Shown: positions 34,066 through 44,145, numbered from the stretch's first letter. The stretch is DNA of 64,000 bases from Betaproteobacteria bacterium (GCA_016195915.1 JACPYS010000018.1:124001-188000), one strand, 5' to 3'. A program made the numbers and translations. The notes: a model not told the origin generated them from the letters alone.

Positions 34066-36681
34066 ATGCCCGCAACGCCGATCGACAAGACCGAACTGTT
34101 CGCCCGCCTCGCGGAGGGAGGTGACGCGCGCATCACTGTCGTCACGCCCAATACCCGGCTCGCGCAGGAACTCGCGCGCGATTTCGACCGGGGGCAGGCG
34201 GCGAAAGGATTGAACGTCTGGGAGACGGCCGACATCCTGCCGTTCTCCGCGTTCTGCCAGCGCGCCTACGAGGACGCGCTGTACTCGGAATCGGCGTCCG
34301 GGCCGCCGCAGTTGTTGACGGGCGCGCAGGAGCGGGAGATCTGGGAATCGGTACTACTCAGGGGGAGCGAGCTCCTCGTCGTCTCACAGGCCGCGGCGCA
34401 GTGCGCCGACGCATGGCGCCTCGCTCACGCCTGGCGCATCGATGCCGTGCTGGGGAAGTTTCAGGGCAACGAAGACGCGCAGGCTTTCGCCGCGTGGGCA
34501 AGGGAGTACGCACGCCGCTGCGCAAGCGGCAACTTCATCGATGTCGCGCGCCTGCCCGATCTCGCCGCGAAGGTCCTCGAGAAGAGACCGAAGCTGCTGG
34601 TCGCCTACGCATTCGACCTCATGTCGCCGCAGACGAGCGAGCTGTTCGGGACGCTCGAGCGGGAGGGTGTTGAATTCCGTGTCTGCCGTGCTGTCGAGCG
34701 CGGTTCGAAGCTGACCCGTGCTTCGTTTCCTTCCGCGCGCCACGAGCTCGAGGCAGCCGCGGCATGGGCACGCGCGCGGCTCGAAGCCGGCGCAACCCGC
34801 ATCGGAGTCGTGTTTCCCGGGTTGCAACAGCAGCGCAGGGAGGTAGTGCGCGTTTTTTCACGCGTCATGCGGCCCGATCACCAGCTCTCCGGCGCGAAAC
34901 CGACGGCGCTGCCGTTCAATGTCTCGCTCGGTGAGCCGCTAGTCGCGGTTCCGCTGGTGTCCGCGGCCCTCGGTATCGTGGCGTTTTCATTCCAGGAGAT
35001 CGCTTTCGAACAGGCGAGCGGGCTGATCCGCTCGCCGTTCATCGGCGGTGCGCAAGCCGAAATGGCCGACCGCGCCCTGCTCGATGCAAGGCTGCGCGGG
35101 CGCCTGTCCGCGCGCGTGACGCTACCGAAACTGATCGCGGAGGTGAAGGGCTGCCCGGTGCTGCGTTCCTGTCTCGAGAAGGTTTTCTCGCTTGATCGAT
35201 CGACCGCGAAGAGAAACGAATCTCCCCATTTCTGGGCGCAGCACTTCAGCGCGCTGCTCGATGCCGCGGGGTTTCCGGGCGAGCGCACGATCGATTCCGG
35301 GGAATACCAGGCGCGCGCCAGGTTCAATGAGGCGCTGACGGAGCTATCGCGTCTAGGCGTCGTCGCCGGAAAGATTTCGATCTTCGACGCGATGATGCGT
35401 ATTCGCCGCCTGTGCACCGAAACCTTGTTCCAGCCCGAAACCCCCGAGGCCCCGATCCAGGTACTCGGCATCCTCGAATCCGCGGGCCTCGAGTTCGATC
35501 ATCTCTGGGTCTGCGGGCTCTCCGACGAGGCTTGGCCGCTCGCCGCACGTCCCAATCCTTTCCTGCCGATCGCGTTGCAGAAGCAGGCTGGCATTCCCGA
35601 GGCCGCGGCCGAAACCTCGCTCGCGCTCGACCGGCGCATCACCGAAGGGTGGATCGGCGCGGCGGGTGAAGTGGTGTTCTCGTGGCCGCAGAAGGAACAG
35701 GACCGGAACCTGATGCCGAGCCCGCTCATTACTCACATTGCGGAAGGTACCGTTGACGCGCCCGTATACCCGCGCTTTCGCGACCTGCTGTTCGCGGCGC
35801 GCAGGCTCGAGCAGGTTCCCGATGGCGAGGGGCCGCCGCTCGCGCAAACTTCGGTGCGCGGCGGAACCCGGGTTCTCGCCGACCAGGCCGCGTGCCCGTT
35901 CCGCGCTTTCGCGCGCCACCGCCTAGGTGCGCGCGCGCTCGAGGAACCCGCGCCGGGACCTGACGCGATGGCGCGCGGCACGCTGCTCCATGATTTGATG
36001 GCGAACCTCTGGCGCGAACTGAAAGACAGCGCTGCGCTCGCTGGTGACGTGGCGAGCGCTATCGAGCGTGCCGCCACCGGCGCCGTCGCGGACGCGGGGT
36101 TGGAAGGTCGCTTCGCTGAACTGGAGCGCGCGCGCCTCGCGAAGCTCGCGCGCGAGTGGCTCGACCTCGAGCGCGGGCGTGAACCTTTCGCAGTCGCCGC
36201 GATCGAGGAACCGCGCGGGTTGGCGATCGGCGGTCTCGAGATGTCGGGCCGTATCGACCGGCTGGACCGGCTCGCCGACGGCAGCCACGCGCTCATCGAC
36301 TACAAGACCGGCCGCGTCACGCGCGCCGACTGGATGGGCGCGCGGCCGCAGGATCCGCAGTTGCCCCTCTACGCCGTCACCGCGAAGGAGGAGATCGGCG
36401 CGGTGGTGTTCGCGAAGTTGAAGACCGGCGAAATGAAGTTCACCGGCTACGGGCTCGACAAAGGCCTCGTCGAAGCGGCGAAGGACTGGGACGCGCTGCG
36501 CGCGGGTTGGAAGTCGGAACTCGAATCGCTCGCCCGGAGCTTTGCCTCGGGTAACGCGCGCGTCGATCCGAAGAAGCAGCTACAGACCTGCCGCCTGTGC
36601 GACCTGCAGACGCTGTGTCGGGTGCACGAAAAGCTCGCCCTGCTCGATGATGAAAGCGAAGGCGGGGAAGCGTATGCTTGA
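34066..36681 (+). CDS. AddB-like PD-(D/E)XK nuclease of a double-strand-break repair complex
   Basis: The 871-residue protein has an inactivated helicase-like N-terminal region and a C-terminal RecB-type nuclease, with the lysine in ALIDYKTGRV (about residue 745) and a later QDPQLPLYAV. Four cysteines (about 610 in CPFRAF; then C842, C845, C851 in CRLCDLQTLC) fit the Fe-S cluster of AddB. It works with the AddA-like protein encoded just downstream to resect broken ends for recombination. Between the two sits the small Cys-rich gene at 36700. The operon order addB-like, small gene, addA-like is in one direction with gaps of 18 and 9 bp. Confidence 0.9.
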   Translation: MPATPIDKTELFARLAEGGDARITVVTPNTRLAQELARDFDRGQAAKGLNVWETADILPFSAFCQRAYEDALYSESASGPPQLLTGAQEREIWESVLLRGSELLVVSQAAAQCADAWRLAHAWRIDAVLGKFQGNEDAQAFAAWAREYARRCASGNFIDVARLPDLAAKVLEKRPKLLVAYAFDLMSPQTSELFGTLEREGVEFRVCRAVERGSKLTRASFPSARHELEAAAAWARARLEAGATRIGVVFPGLQQQRREVVRVFSRVMRPDHQLSGAKPTALPFNVSLGEPLVAVPLVSAALGIVAFSFQEIAFEQASGLIRSPFIGGAQAEMADRALLDARLRGRLSARVTLPKLIAEVKGCPVLRSCLEKVFSLDRSTAKRNESPHFWAQHFSALLDAAGFPGERTIDSGEYQARARFNEALTELSRLGVVAGKISIFDAMMRIRRLCTETLFQPETPEAPIQVLGILESAGLEFDHLWVCGLSDEAWPLAARPNPFLPIALQKQAGIPEAAAETSLALDRRITEGWIGAAGEVVFSWPQKEQDRNLMPSPLITHIAEGTVDAPVYPRFRDLLFAARRLEQVPDGEGPPLAQTSVRGGTRVLADQAACPFRAFARHRLGARALEEPAPGPDAMARGTLLHDLMANLWRELKDSAALAGDVASAIERAATGAVADAGLEGRFAELERARLAKLAREWLDLERGREPFAVAAIEEPRGLAIGGLEMSGRIDRLDRLADGSHALIDYKTGRVTRADWMGARPQDPQLPLYAVTAKEEIGAVVFAKLKTGEMKFTGYGLDKGLVEAAKDWDALRAGWKSELESLARSFASGNARVDPKKQLQTCRLCDLQTLCRVHEKLALLDDESEGGEAYA

Positions 36682-36699
36682 CGCGGGGAGGAAATCATC

Positions 36700-37065
36700 A
36701 TGGCGGTCTGCGGCTGTACGAGCGGAATGCTGTTCTGGAAGAAGCCCTGCGACCGGATCGCGCTCGACACCTGCGCGGGCTGCGGCACCGCACTCTGCGC
36801 CTCCCATGTGCGCCGGCCGAAACCGGGCAGGTTCTACTGTCCGGAGTGCGCGTCCGAGCAAAGCGATTCCGACACCGACTCGGATTCCGACAGCAGTTCC
36901 TCTTCAACCAACTGGTTTTCGGACCGGTCCGGCAATTCCGACGGCGAACGCACCGCCGCAGCTGCGGCGAGCAGCAGCTGGTTCAGCAGCAGCGATTCGG
37001 GTGGCAGCGATTCCAGCAGCAGCGATTCAGGCGGCGGCGACTCGGGCGGCAGCAGCAGCGACTGA
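36700..37065 (+). CDS. Small Cys-rich protein with Ser/Asp/Gly low-complexity tail
   Basis: The 121-residue protein lies between the addB-like and addA-like genes. ATG 36700 has GGGGAGGAA upstream, a good ribosome-binding site. Residues 1-50 hold a ribbon: CGCTSG, then CAGCGTALCASHV and FYCPECAS, giving several Cys/His pairs fit for one or two zinc sites. Residues 52-121 are an acidic Ser/Asp/Gly tail with two NWF/SWF-type aromatic spots. I do not recognise a family. The AddAB position suggests a role in DNA-end processing or simply co-expression. Confidence 0.7.
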   Translation: MAVCGCTSGMLFWKKPCDRIALDTCAGCGTALCASHVRRPKPGRFYCPECASEQSDSDTDSDSDSSSSSTNWFSDRSGNSDGERTAAAAASSSWFSSSDSGGSDSSSSDSGGGDSGGSSSD

Positions 37066-37074
37066 GGGGTCGCT

Positions 37075-40008
37075 GTGATCGCTGACGCGGCGGTCCGCGA
37101 GCGCGCGCTCGATCCATCGCGTTCGTTCATCGTGCAGGCGCCGGCGGGCTCCGGGAAGACGGAGCTGCTGATCCGCCGCTACCTCGCACTTCTCCCGCGC
37201 GTGGAAAAGCCCGAGGAGATTCTCGCCATCACCTTCACGAAAAAGGCGGCGGCGGAGATGAAGGCGCGCGTGGTGAAGGAGCTACCGGATCCCTCTCTGG
37301 CGCACCGCATCCGCATCCTGACCATCGACGCGTTCTGCGCGCTGCTCACGCGTCAGATGCCGGTGGTGGCACGCTTCGGCGCGCAGCCGGAGATCGTCGA
37401 GGACGCGGACGAGCTCTACCAGGATGCGGCGGGGCGCACCATTGCCGGGCTCGGGCCCGCGGTGGAGCGGTTGCTTTCGCACCTCGACAACGACGTTGGC
37501 GTCGCCTCCGGGCTGCTCGCCACCATGCTGAAGCGCCGCGACCAGTGGCGGCGCAAGTCCGGCGCCGCGCCGACGCGTGCGGAGCTCGACGCCGCGCTCG
37601 CTTCCGAACGCAATCGCCTGCTCGCGCGCGCCCGCTCGCTGCTGTCCGATGCGAGCCCGGAGCTTGCTGCCGAGTTACTCACGAAGTACGACCGGGCGTG
37701 GCGCAAGCGGAACAAGCGCGCACAGGAGCTTGCCGGCAACGAGCCGCTGCGCGAGGCGCTCTCGGCGCTGCTCGACATGCCGCCTGAAAAATTCAGCGAT
37801 CCGCAATGGGAGACGCTCGACGCCATCCTCGGCCTCGTCGCTCCGGCGCTCGTAAAACTGTTCGAAGTGTTCCGCGAGCGCGCTCAGGTGGACTTCACCG
37901 GGATCGCGCACGGCGCGCTGCTCGCGCTGGGCGAGCCGGACGCGCCCACCGATCTGCTCTTGTCGATGGACGCCCGCGTGCGTCACATCCTCGTCGACGA
38001 ATTCCAGGACACTTCCGTCTCGCAGTGGGAACTGCTCGAGCGCCTCACCGCGGGCTGGGAGGCGGGAGACGGGCGCACGGTGTTCGCCGTGGGCGATCCG
38101 ATGCAGTCGGTGTATCGCTTCCGCGATGCGGAGGTGGGCCTGTTTCTGCACGCGCGGCACGCGGGCTTGCCGAACGTGGCGCTCGAGCCTCTTGCGCTCA
38201 CCACCAACTTCCGCTCGCAGGCGGGGATCGTGGACTGGGTGAACGGGTTCTTCTCGCGCGCGCTGCCCGCGCAGGAGGACGAATCCACCGGCGCGGTGTG
38301 CTACGCGCCTTCCACCGCGCACCACCCGGCGCTCGAAGGTGACGCAGTCACCTGGCACGGATATTTCGACCGCGCCGACGAAGCCGCGCGCGTGGTGGAA
38401 ATCGCAAAGAATTCCACCGGCAAGGTCGCGATCCTTGTGCGCAACCGCACCCACCTCGACGAGATCGTCCCGGCGCTCAAGGACGCGGGCCTGCGCTTTC
38501 GCGCCGTCGAGATCGAGCAATTGGGTGAACGCCAGGTGGTGCAGGACCTCTACGCGCTCACGCGCGCGCTCTCGCATCCGGCCGACCGCATCGCCTGGCT
38601 CGCCCTGCTGCGCGCGCCGTGGTGCGGGCTCGGTCTCGATGAGCTCGCCCGGTACTTCGAGGGAAGTGACGAGCGCACGGTGTGGGAGGTGATGCAGGAG
38701 GTGCCTGCGCTGCAGAGAATCTGCGAAGTCTTGCGTCCCGCGCTGGAGCAGCGATTGCGCTGCACGCTGCGCGATCGCGTCGAAGGGACCTGGCTCGCGC
38801 TCGGCGGCCCGGCCTGCGTCGCGGATGCCACCGATCTCGAGGATGCCGAGGCGTTTCTCGATGAGATCGAGAGGCTGGAGGAGGCGGGTACGCTCGAGGA
38901 CATGGCGGAGCTGGAGGCGCGGCTCGAGGCGAAACTCTATGCGCTGCCCGACGTGAATGCTGGGGTGGATGCGGTGGAGATCATGACCATCCACAAGTCG
39001 AAGGGCCTGGAGTTCGATACTGTCGTCGTTCCCGGGCTGGATCGCGCGCCGCGGAGCGGGAATCGGCCGCTGTTTGCTTGGAAGGCGATTGCCGGGGAGC
39101 GGGTGCTGCTCGCGCCGATCGATGAGACGGGGGCGGGAAAGGATCCGATCTACCGGTACGTGAGGGCGCTGGACCGTGAGGCCGAGGATATCGAGGCGGG
39201 ACGGTTGTTTTATGTGGCCGCGACGCGCGCGATATCGCGCTTGCATCTGCTTGGCTGTGCGAGGGTGGACCGGAACGGGGAGATTGCGGTGCCTGCGAAG
39301 AGGTCGTTGCTGTCGGTCGGGTGGTTCGAGGCGGAAAGGCATTTCGATCCGCCGGGTGCCCATGCGCCGGAAGTCGAGGGCGCTGTCGCTCCACGGGCTG
39401 ACACGATCCGCCGCCTTGCTCACGGTTTCGCGCTGCCCTGCGTTCCCACGCCGGTGGCGTGGCAGGCGCCGCCCGAGGGGCGCGACGCGGCCGAGGAGAT
39501 CGAGTTCTCGTGGGCCGGAGAAACCGCGCGTCACGTCGGCACGATCGTTCACCGCTGGCTGCAGCGCATCGCGGAGGACGGGCTGCGGGGGTGGGACGCG
39601 AAGCGGGTCGAATCCCTTCGACCTCGATTTGCTCGGGAACTGGAGCGGCGCGGAATTCAGGTGAACGAAATTGCCGAGGCTGCCGAGCGCGTCGCCGATG
39701 CGCTGACGAGCACGCTCGCCGATGAGCGCGGGCGCTGGCTGCTCGGGCCGCACCCCGAGGCGCGCAGCGAGTGCCGGATGCGAACGGCAACGCGTGGATT
39801 CGTTGTCGATCGTATGCTGAAAGACGCGCAGGGCAGGCGCTGGGTGGTGGATTACAAGACGAGCCGCCACGAGGGGGCGGATCTGGACGGGTTTCTCGAC
39901 GAGCAGCGCAGGCGCTACGTACCCCAACTCGACGCCTATGCGGCGGCACTCGGTAATGCGCGCCGCGGGTTATATTTCCCACTGCTTGCGTGCTGGCGCG
40001 AATGGTAG
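37075..40008 (+). CDS. AddA-like UvrD helicase with C-terminal nuclease domain
   Basis: The 977-residue superfamily-1 helicase-nuclease is the motor of the AddAB type. Walker A is QAPAGSGKT (21-29), followed by ITFTKKAAAEM, DEFQDTSVSQWELL (Walker B, about residue 305), the DP MQSVYRFRDAEVG motif, and IMTIHKSKGLEFD. The C-terminal nuclease has WVVDYKTSRHEG near residue 925 and a QLDAYAAAL helix. The GTG start at 37075 is 9 bp after the small gene's stop and has GAGGGG upstream. The product resects double-strand breaks with the AddB-like protein. Confidence 0.92.
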   Translation: MIADAAVRERALDPSRSFIVQAPAGSGKTELLIRRYLALLPRVEKPEEILAITFTKKAAAEMKARVVKELPDPSLAHRIRILTIDAFCALLTRQMPVVARFGAQPEIVEDADELYQDAAGRTIAGLGPAVERLLSHLDNDVGVASGLLATMLKRRDQWRRKSGAAPTRAELDAALASERNRLLARARSLLSDASPELAAELLTKYDRAWRKRNKRAQELAGNEPLREALSALLDMPPEKFSDPQWETLDAILGLVAPALVKLFEVFRERAQVDFTGIAHGALLALGEPDAPTDLLLSMDARVRHILVDEFQDTSVSQWELLERLTAGWEAGDGRTVFAVGDPMQSVYRFRDAEVGLFLHARHAGLPNVALEPLALTTNFRSQAGIVDWVNGFFSRALPAQEDESTGAVCYAPSTAHHPALEGDAVTWHGYFDRADEAARVVEIAKNSTGKVAILVRNRTHLDEIVPALKDAGLRFRAVEIEQLGERQVVQDLYALTRALSHPADRIAWLALLRAPWCGLGLDELARYFEGSDERTVWEVMQEVPALQRICEVLRPALEQRLRCTLRDRVEGTWLALGGPACVADATDLEDAEAFLDEIERLEEAGTLEDMAELEARLEAKLYALPDVNAGVDAVEIMTIHKSKGLEFDTVVVPGLDRAPRSGNRPLFAWKAIAGERVLLAPIDETGAGKDPIYRYVRALDREAEDIEAGRLFYVAATRAISRLHLLGCARVDRNGEIAVPAKRSLLSVGWFEAERHFDPPGAHAPEVEGAVAPRADTIRRLAHGFALPCVPTPVAWQAPPEGRDAAEEIEFSWAGETARHVGTIVHRWLQRIAEDGLRGWDAKRVESLRPRFARELERRGIQVNEIAEAAERVADALTSTLADERGRWLLGPHPEARSECRMRTATRGFVVDRMLKDAQGRRWVVDYKTSRHEGADLDGFLDEQRRRYVPQLDAYAAALGNARRGLYFPLLACWREW

Positions 40009-40065
40009 GCCGCTTGCGCTTCGAGAAAGGAACGCGCGTGAAGTTACCTGGAATTCCCGGCAATC

Positions 40066-42396
40066 ATGCGGCCTGAACAGCAGGCGCTCGCGATCCCGCA
40101 GGCGATGCGGACCGGGTGGGAACACCATGGGGCGGGGCGCTTGCAGGAGGCCGAGCGGACCTGCCAGTCGGTATTGCAGGTCGATCCAAACCATCCGGAC
40201 GCGCTGAACCTTCTCGGCGTCATTGCGAATCAGTCCGGAAAGGGCGAGCTCGCCGTCGAGCTGATCGAGCAGGCAATTCGCCAACAACCCATGAACCCGA
40301 ATTTCCTGAGCAATCTCGGAGTCGCCCAGTATGGCTTGCGGCGCTTGCAGGAGGCGTTGGCGTGCTACGACAAGGCGCTCGCGATCAAGCATGACCATGT
40401 CGGCGCATTGAGCAACCGCGGCAATACGCTGCAGCAGCTTCAGCGTTACGACGAAGCGATCGCCAGTTACCGCGAGGCGCTGTCGCTCAAGCCCGATCAT
40501 GCCGTAGCGCAAAACAATCTCGGCAACGCTCTCCGGAATCAAGGCAGGCTCGCGGAGGCGATTGCGAGTTACCGCAAGGCGCTGTCGTTCAAGCCGGAAT
40601 TCACCGAGGCGTACCGCAACCTGGGCGCTGCGCTCAAGGATCAGGGCAGGCTGGAGGAGGCAATCGCCAGCTACCGCCAGGCGCTGTCGTTCAAGCCGGA
40701 CGATGCCGAGGCGCACCACAGCTTGGGTGCTGCGCTCAAGGATCAGGGCAGGCTCGGGGAGGCGATCGCGAGCTACCAGGTGGCGCTCTCGCTTAAGCCC
40801 GAGTACGCCGAGGTGCACAACGACCTGGGGGTTGCACTCAAGGACCAGGACAAGCTCGAAGAGGCAATCGCCAGCTACCGCAGGGCGCTCTCGATCAGGC
40901 CGGAATTGGCCCAGGTGCACGTCAATCTCGGAACGGCCCTCAAGGCTCAAGGCAGGCGCGAAGAGGCGATGGCGAGCTACGACAAGGCGATTTCCCTTTC
41001 GCCCGGGTTCGTCGAGGCTCGCTGGGCGAGCACCGTGTCACGGATCCCCGTCTCCTATGGGCCCGGAGATTCGCATTCCGATGGCCGGGCGGAATTCGCG
41101 GCTGCGCTTTCGGAACTCGATGCCTGGTTCTGCGGCGAACGGGTCAGGGAGGGCTACAAGGCGGTCGGCATCCAGCAGCCGTTTCACCTCGCCTACCAGG
41201 AGGAAGACAACCGCGATTTGCTGTCGCGCTATGGCGCGCTGTGCTTCAGATTGATGAGTGATTGGTCGCGGCGGCAGGAACCCGGCGCCACCGGAACTGC
41301 TTCGCGCCGCATGATCGGGATCGGGATTGTCTCAAGCCACCTGTACAACCACTCGGTCTGGCACGCGCTCCTGGAAGGCTGGCTGCAAAATCTCGATCGC
41401 AGCCGGTTCGGGCTGCACCTGTTTTCCCTGGGATCGATTCACGACGACAAGACAAGCTTTGCCCGGAGCAATGCATCCACATTCAGTCAAGCAGCGGGCG
41501 GTTTGAAGCAATGGGTCGCGGCGATACGCGCGCAGCCCCTGGACGCACTCATCTACCCGGAAATCGGCATGGATGCGATGACCACCAGGCTGGCGAGCAT
41601 GCGGCTTGCTCCGGTTCAGCTGTGCGCCTGGGGCCACCCGCAAACCACGGGACTGCCGTCGGTCGACTATTTTCTATCGGCGCAAGACTTCGAACCGGAC
41701 CATGCCGATGCGCATTACACGGAACGCCTGATCAGGTTGCCTCATCTGGGCTGCTGTTATCCTTTCGTGCCCGTGGTTCCCGCAACGCCGGATCTCGATG
41801 CCCTGGCGATCGATGGCACCCTGCCTTTGCTGATCTGTCCCGGCGCACCGTTCAAGTACGCGCCCCAGCAGGATCGGGTGTTTGTCGAGATCGCCCGCAA
41901 ACTCGGGCGATGCCAGTTGATCTTCTTCCGCGGCCACCTGAAGGAGCAGACGGAGATACTGCAGCGTCGTCTCGGGTCGGCATTCGCGCAGGCAGGGCTG
42001 CGCTACGATGATTTCGTGGTTTCGATCCCGTGGCAACCGAAGCCCGCCTTTTACGGACTAATGCAGCGCGCAGACGCATATCTCGATACGATAGGCTTTT
42101 CCGGATTCAATACGGCGATGCAAGCGGTGGAATGCGCTCTTCCCATTGTGGCCCGTGAAGGAAAGTTCATGCGCGGCCGATTGGCAAGCGGAATTCTCAA
42201 GCGCATGGGACTGCCGGAACTGGTGGCGCCCACCGACGAAGCGTACATTGACCTGGTGGCCAAGCTCGCAAAGGATCCGGAATACCGGCAGCGAATGAAG
42301 GAACGGATGCGGCGGTCGAGAAATATCCTGTTCAACGACCTCGCGCCCATCAAGGCTCTGGAAGACCTGCTGATCAACGTCACGGGCCGGCGATGA
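40066..42396 (+). CDS. TPR protein with GT41 (O-GlcNAc-transferase-like/SPINDLY) glycosyltransferase domain
   Basis: Nine tetratricopeptide repeats (about residues 15-325, with motifs such as GRLEEAIASYRQALS) precede a catalytic GT41-like region. Family features are WGHPQTTGLPSVDYFLS, LICPGAPFKYAPQQDRVF, IFFRGHLKEQTE, and GFSGFNTAMQAVECALPIVA in the nucleotide-sugar-binding lobe. Relatives transfer GlcNAc or hexoses to proteins, and in bacteria many act in glycosylation of surface proteins. The repeats make the DNA of 40400-41000 imperfectly repetitive. The TPR gene downstream overlaps by 4 bp (ATGA). Confidence 0.85.
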   Translation: MRPEQQALAIPQAMRTGWEHHGAGRLQEAERTCQSVLQVDPNHPDALNLLGVIANQSGKGELAVELIEQAIRQQPMNPNFLSNLGVAQYGLRRLQEALACYDKALAIKHDHVGALSNRGNTLQQLQRYDEAIASYREALSLKPDHAVAQNNLGNALRNQGRLAEAIASYRKALSFKPEFTEAYRNLGAALKDQGRLEEAIASYRQALSFKPDDAEAHHSLGAALKDQGRLGEAIASYQVALSLKPEYAEVHNDLGVALKDQDKLEEAIASYRRALSIRPELAQVHVNLGTALKAQGRREEAMASYDKAISLSPGFVEARWASTVSRIPVSYGPGDSHSDGRAEFAAALSELDAWFCGERVREGYKAVGIQQPFHLAYQEEDNRDLLSRYGALCFRLMSDWSRRQEPGATGTASRRMIGIGIVSSHLYNHSVWHALLEGWLQNLDRSRFGLHLFSLGSIHDDKTSFARSNASTFSQAAGGLKQWVAAIRAQPLDALIYPEIGMDAMTTRLASMRLAPVQLCAWGHPQTTGLPSVDYFLSAQDFEPDHADAHYTERLIRLPHLGCCYPFVPVVPATPDLDALAIDGTLPLLICPGAPFKYAPQQDRVFVEIARKLGRCQLIFFRGHLKEQTEILQRRLGSAFAQAGLRYDDFVVSIPWQPKPAFYGLMQRADAYLDTIGFSGFNTAMQAVECALPIVAREGKFMRGRLASGILKRMGLPELVAPTDEAYIDLVAKLAKDPEYRQRMKERMRRSRNILFNDLAPIKALEDLLINVTGRR

Positions 42397-42860
42397 CGCA
42401 ATCGCCTGCGGACGAAGGCGAACGGGAACTACGTGCCGGAAACTTCGCGGCAGCGGAGAAACTGCTTGCCGGGGCCGCGAAAGCCGATCCGCGCTCGGCT
42501 CGCGTCCAGCACCTTCTCGGCGTCGCGGTCCACGAGCAGGGCAAGCTCGATCGTGCCATTGCCTGCTACCGCAGGGCGGTCGATCTCGATGCCGGCCTCG
42601 CCGACGTGCGACGCGATCTCGGCGACGCGTACATGGCGAGACGCAGATACGGCGACGCACTGGCCTGCTACCGGGAAGCGATGCGCCAGGATGCGAGCGA
42701 CGATCTGGCCTGCATGGGCGTCGGTTCGGCACTGCGCGAGATGGGCGATCTGGTCGCGGCGCGCAAGCAGTTCCAGCTCGCGTTGTGGCTCAAAATCAGG
42801 AGGCGGTTGCGCGCACCCTGGGTCGCAATGCGGCGTTTATTCAGCCGGAAGCCCGTCTGA
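42393..42860 (+). CDS. TPR repeat protein
   Basis: The 155-residue soluble protein has about four TPR helices: ELRAGNFAAAEKLLAGAAKA, KLDRAIACYRRAVDL, RYGDALACYREAMRQ, and MGDLVAARKQFQLALW. It ends in a basic tail of RRRLRAPWVAMRRLFSRKP. It overlaps the GT41 gene's stop (ATGA), so it is translationally coupled and probably helps bind that enzyme or its substrate. The 42861-43068 spacer holds no supported gene. Confidence 0.8.
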   Translation: MTQSPADEGERELRAGNFAAAEKLLAGAAKADPRSARVQHLLGVAVHEQGKLDRAIACYRRAVDLDAGLADVRRDLGDAYMARRRYGDALACYREAMRQDASDDLACMGVGSALREMGDLVAARKQFQLALWLKIRRRLRAPWVAMRRLFSRKPV

Positions 42861-43068
42861 GTTCTGGGCCGACTGGAGACCGTTTCCTCGTTGCTGTTGC
42901 GAGCCGGTGGGGATGCGCGAGCGCCTGGCATTGCAAGCGATCGGACGCAGGCGCAAGATGCGCCGGCGCAACGTCCGGCGGCGCTCGATCAGCAACCGAT
43001 CGCAATCATCGACGCGACGCGAGAACAGAGACAGGATTCAATTTGCTATCGATGCCAAGGAGAGCCCC

Positions 43069-44145
43069 ATGAGTTCAATTTACCGCCGTGTATTTCCGCG
43101 CGCCCTTGCGCTGGGCGCGATGTTGCTTGCCGCCCTGCCGGCACAGGGCGAGCAGGTCATCAAGCTCACCGCCGCCGCCGGGCATCCGCCGGTTTTTCTC
43201 TGGGTGAAAATACTCGACGAGCATTTCATTCCCGAAGTGGACAAGCGTCTGGCGGCGGCCGGCGGCAAGTACAGGATCGAGTGGACCAAGGCCTATGGTG
43301 GCACGCTCGCAAAACTCGGCAACGAGAGCACGGCGATGAAAGACGGGATCAGCGACCTCGGCTTCGTCGCGACGATCTTCGAGGCGGCGAAATTCCCGCT
43401 GCAGAACGTCACTTACTACGCCCCTTTCGGTACCGATGACATCAGCGTGGTCAGCAATGCGATCACCGACATGCAGAAGAGAATTCCGGCGATGAACGAT
43501 GCCTGGGCGAAGAACGGCCTGGTCTACCTCGGCGGCGCGGCGCTCGATACCTATTACCTGTTCGCGAAGTTCCCCGTCGCGCGGATCGAGGACCTGCAGG
43601 GCAAGAAGATCAACGCGCCGGGGCCCTCGGCGAACTGGGTGAAGAACACCGGCGCGGTCGCGGTCGCGGGCACGCTCAACACCTATTACGAGGACATCAA
43701 GTCCGGCGTCTCCGATGGCGCGCTGACGTTCGCCACCGGCGCCTCCAGCGTCAAGCTGCACGAGGTCGCGCCGTACGTGACCAAGGTGAATTTCGGGTCC
43801 CAGTACGCAGGCGGCGTAGCCATCAACAAAGGCCGATTCGACAAGCTGCCCGCGGAAGTAAAAAGGATCTTCGTCGACGCCGGCAACGCCTACAGCGTGG
43901 AATTCGCCAAGGCGCAATCGGCGCTGGCGAACCAGCGGCTCCAGGAGATGGTGAAGGGGGGCGCGAAGATCGCAGACCTCGCCGACGGCGAGCGCAAGCG
44001 CTGGGCCGACGCGTTGCCGCCCGTCGCCAAGATCTGGGGCGCGGAGATGCAGTCGAAGGGACTTCCGGCCACCGAGGTGCTGCAGGCTTACATGAATGCG
44101 CTCAAAAAGGCGGGAGCCAGGATTCCGCGCGACTGGTCGAACTGA
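43069..44145 (+). CDS. TRAP transporter solute receptor, DctP family
   Basis: The 358-residue periplasmic receptor heads a complete TRAP operon. ATG 43069 with AAGGAGAGCC upstream gives MSSIYRRVFPRALALGAMLLAALPAQGE, a Sec signal. The mature part has KAYGGTLAKLGNESTAMKDGISDLGF and KKINAPGPSANWVKNTGA, where the usual Arg of the DctP ligand motif is not obvious, so the ligand may not be a simple carboxylate. Small and large permease genes follow directly (39 bp, then overlap). Confidence 0.92.
   Translation: MSSIYRRVFPRALALGAMLLAALPAQGEQVIKLTAAAGHPPVFLWVKILDEHFIPEVDKRLAAAGGKYRIEWTKAYGGTLAKLGNESTAMKDGISDLGFVATIFEAAKFPLQNVTYYAPFGTDDISVVSNAITDMQKRIPAMNDAWAKNGLVYLGGAALDTYYLFAKFPVARIEDLQGKKINAPGPSANWVKNTGAVAVAGTLNTYYEDIKSGVSDGALTFATGASSVKLHEVAPYVTKVNFGSQYAGGVAINKGRFDKLPAEVKRIFVDAGNAYSVEFAKAQSALANQRLQEMVKGGAKIADLADGERKRWADALPPVAKIWGAEMQSKGLPATEVLQAYMNALKKAGARIPRDWSN

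Noticed and set aside
40400-41000. Tandem repeat or CRISPR-like array
   Set aside because: The ~102-bp periodicity is the coding repeat of TPR units, in frame and imperfect, with no spacers.
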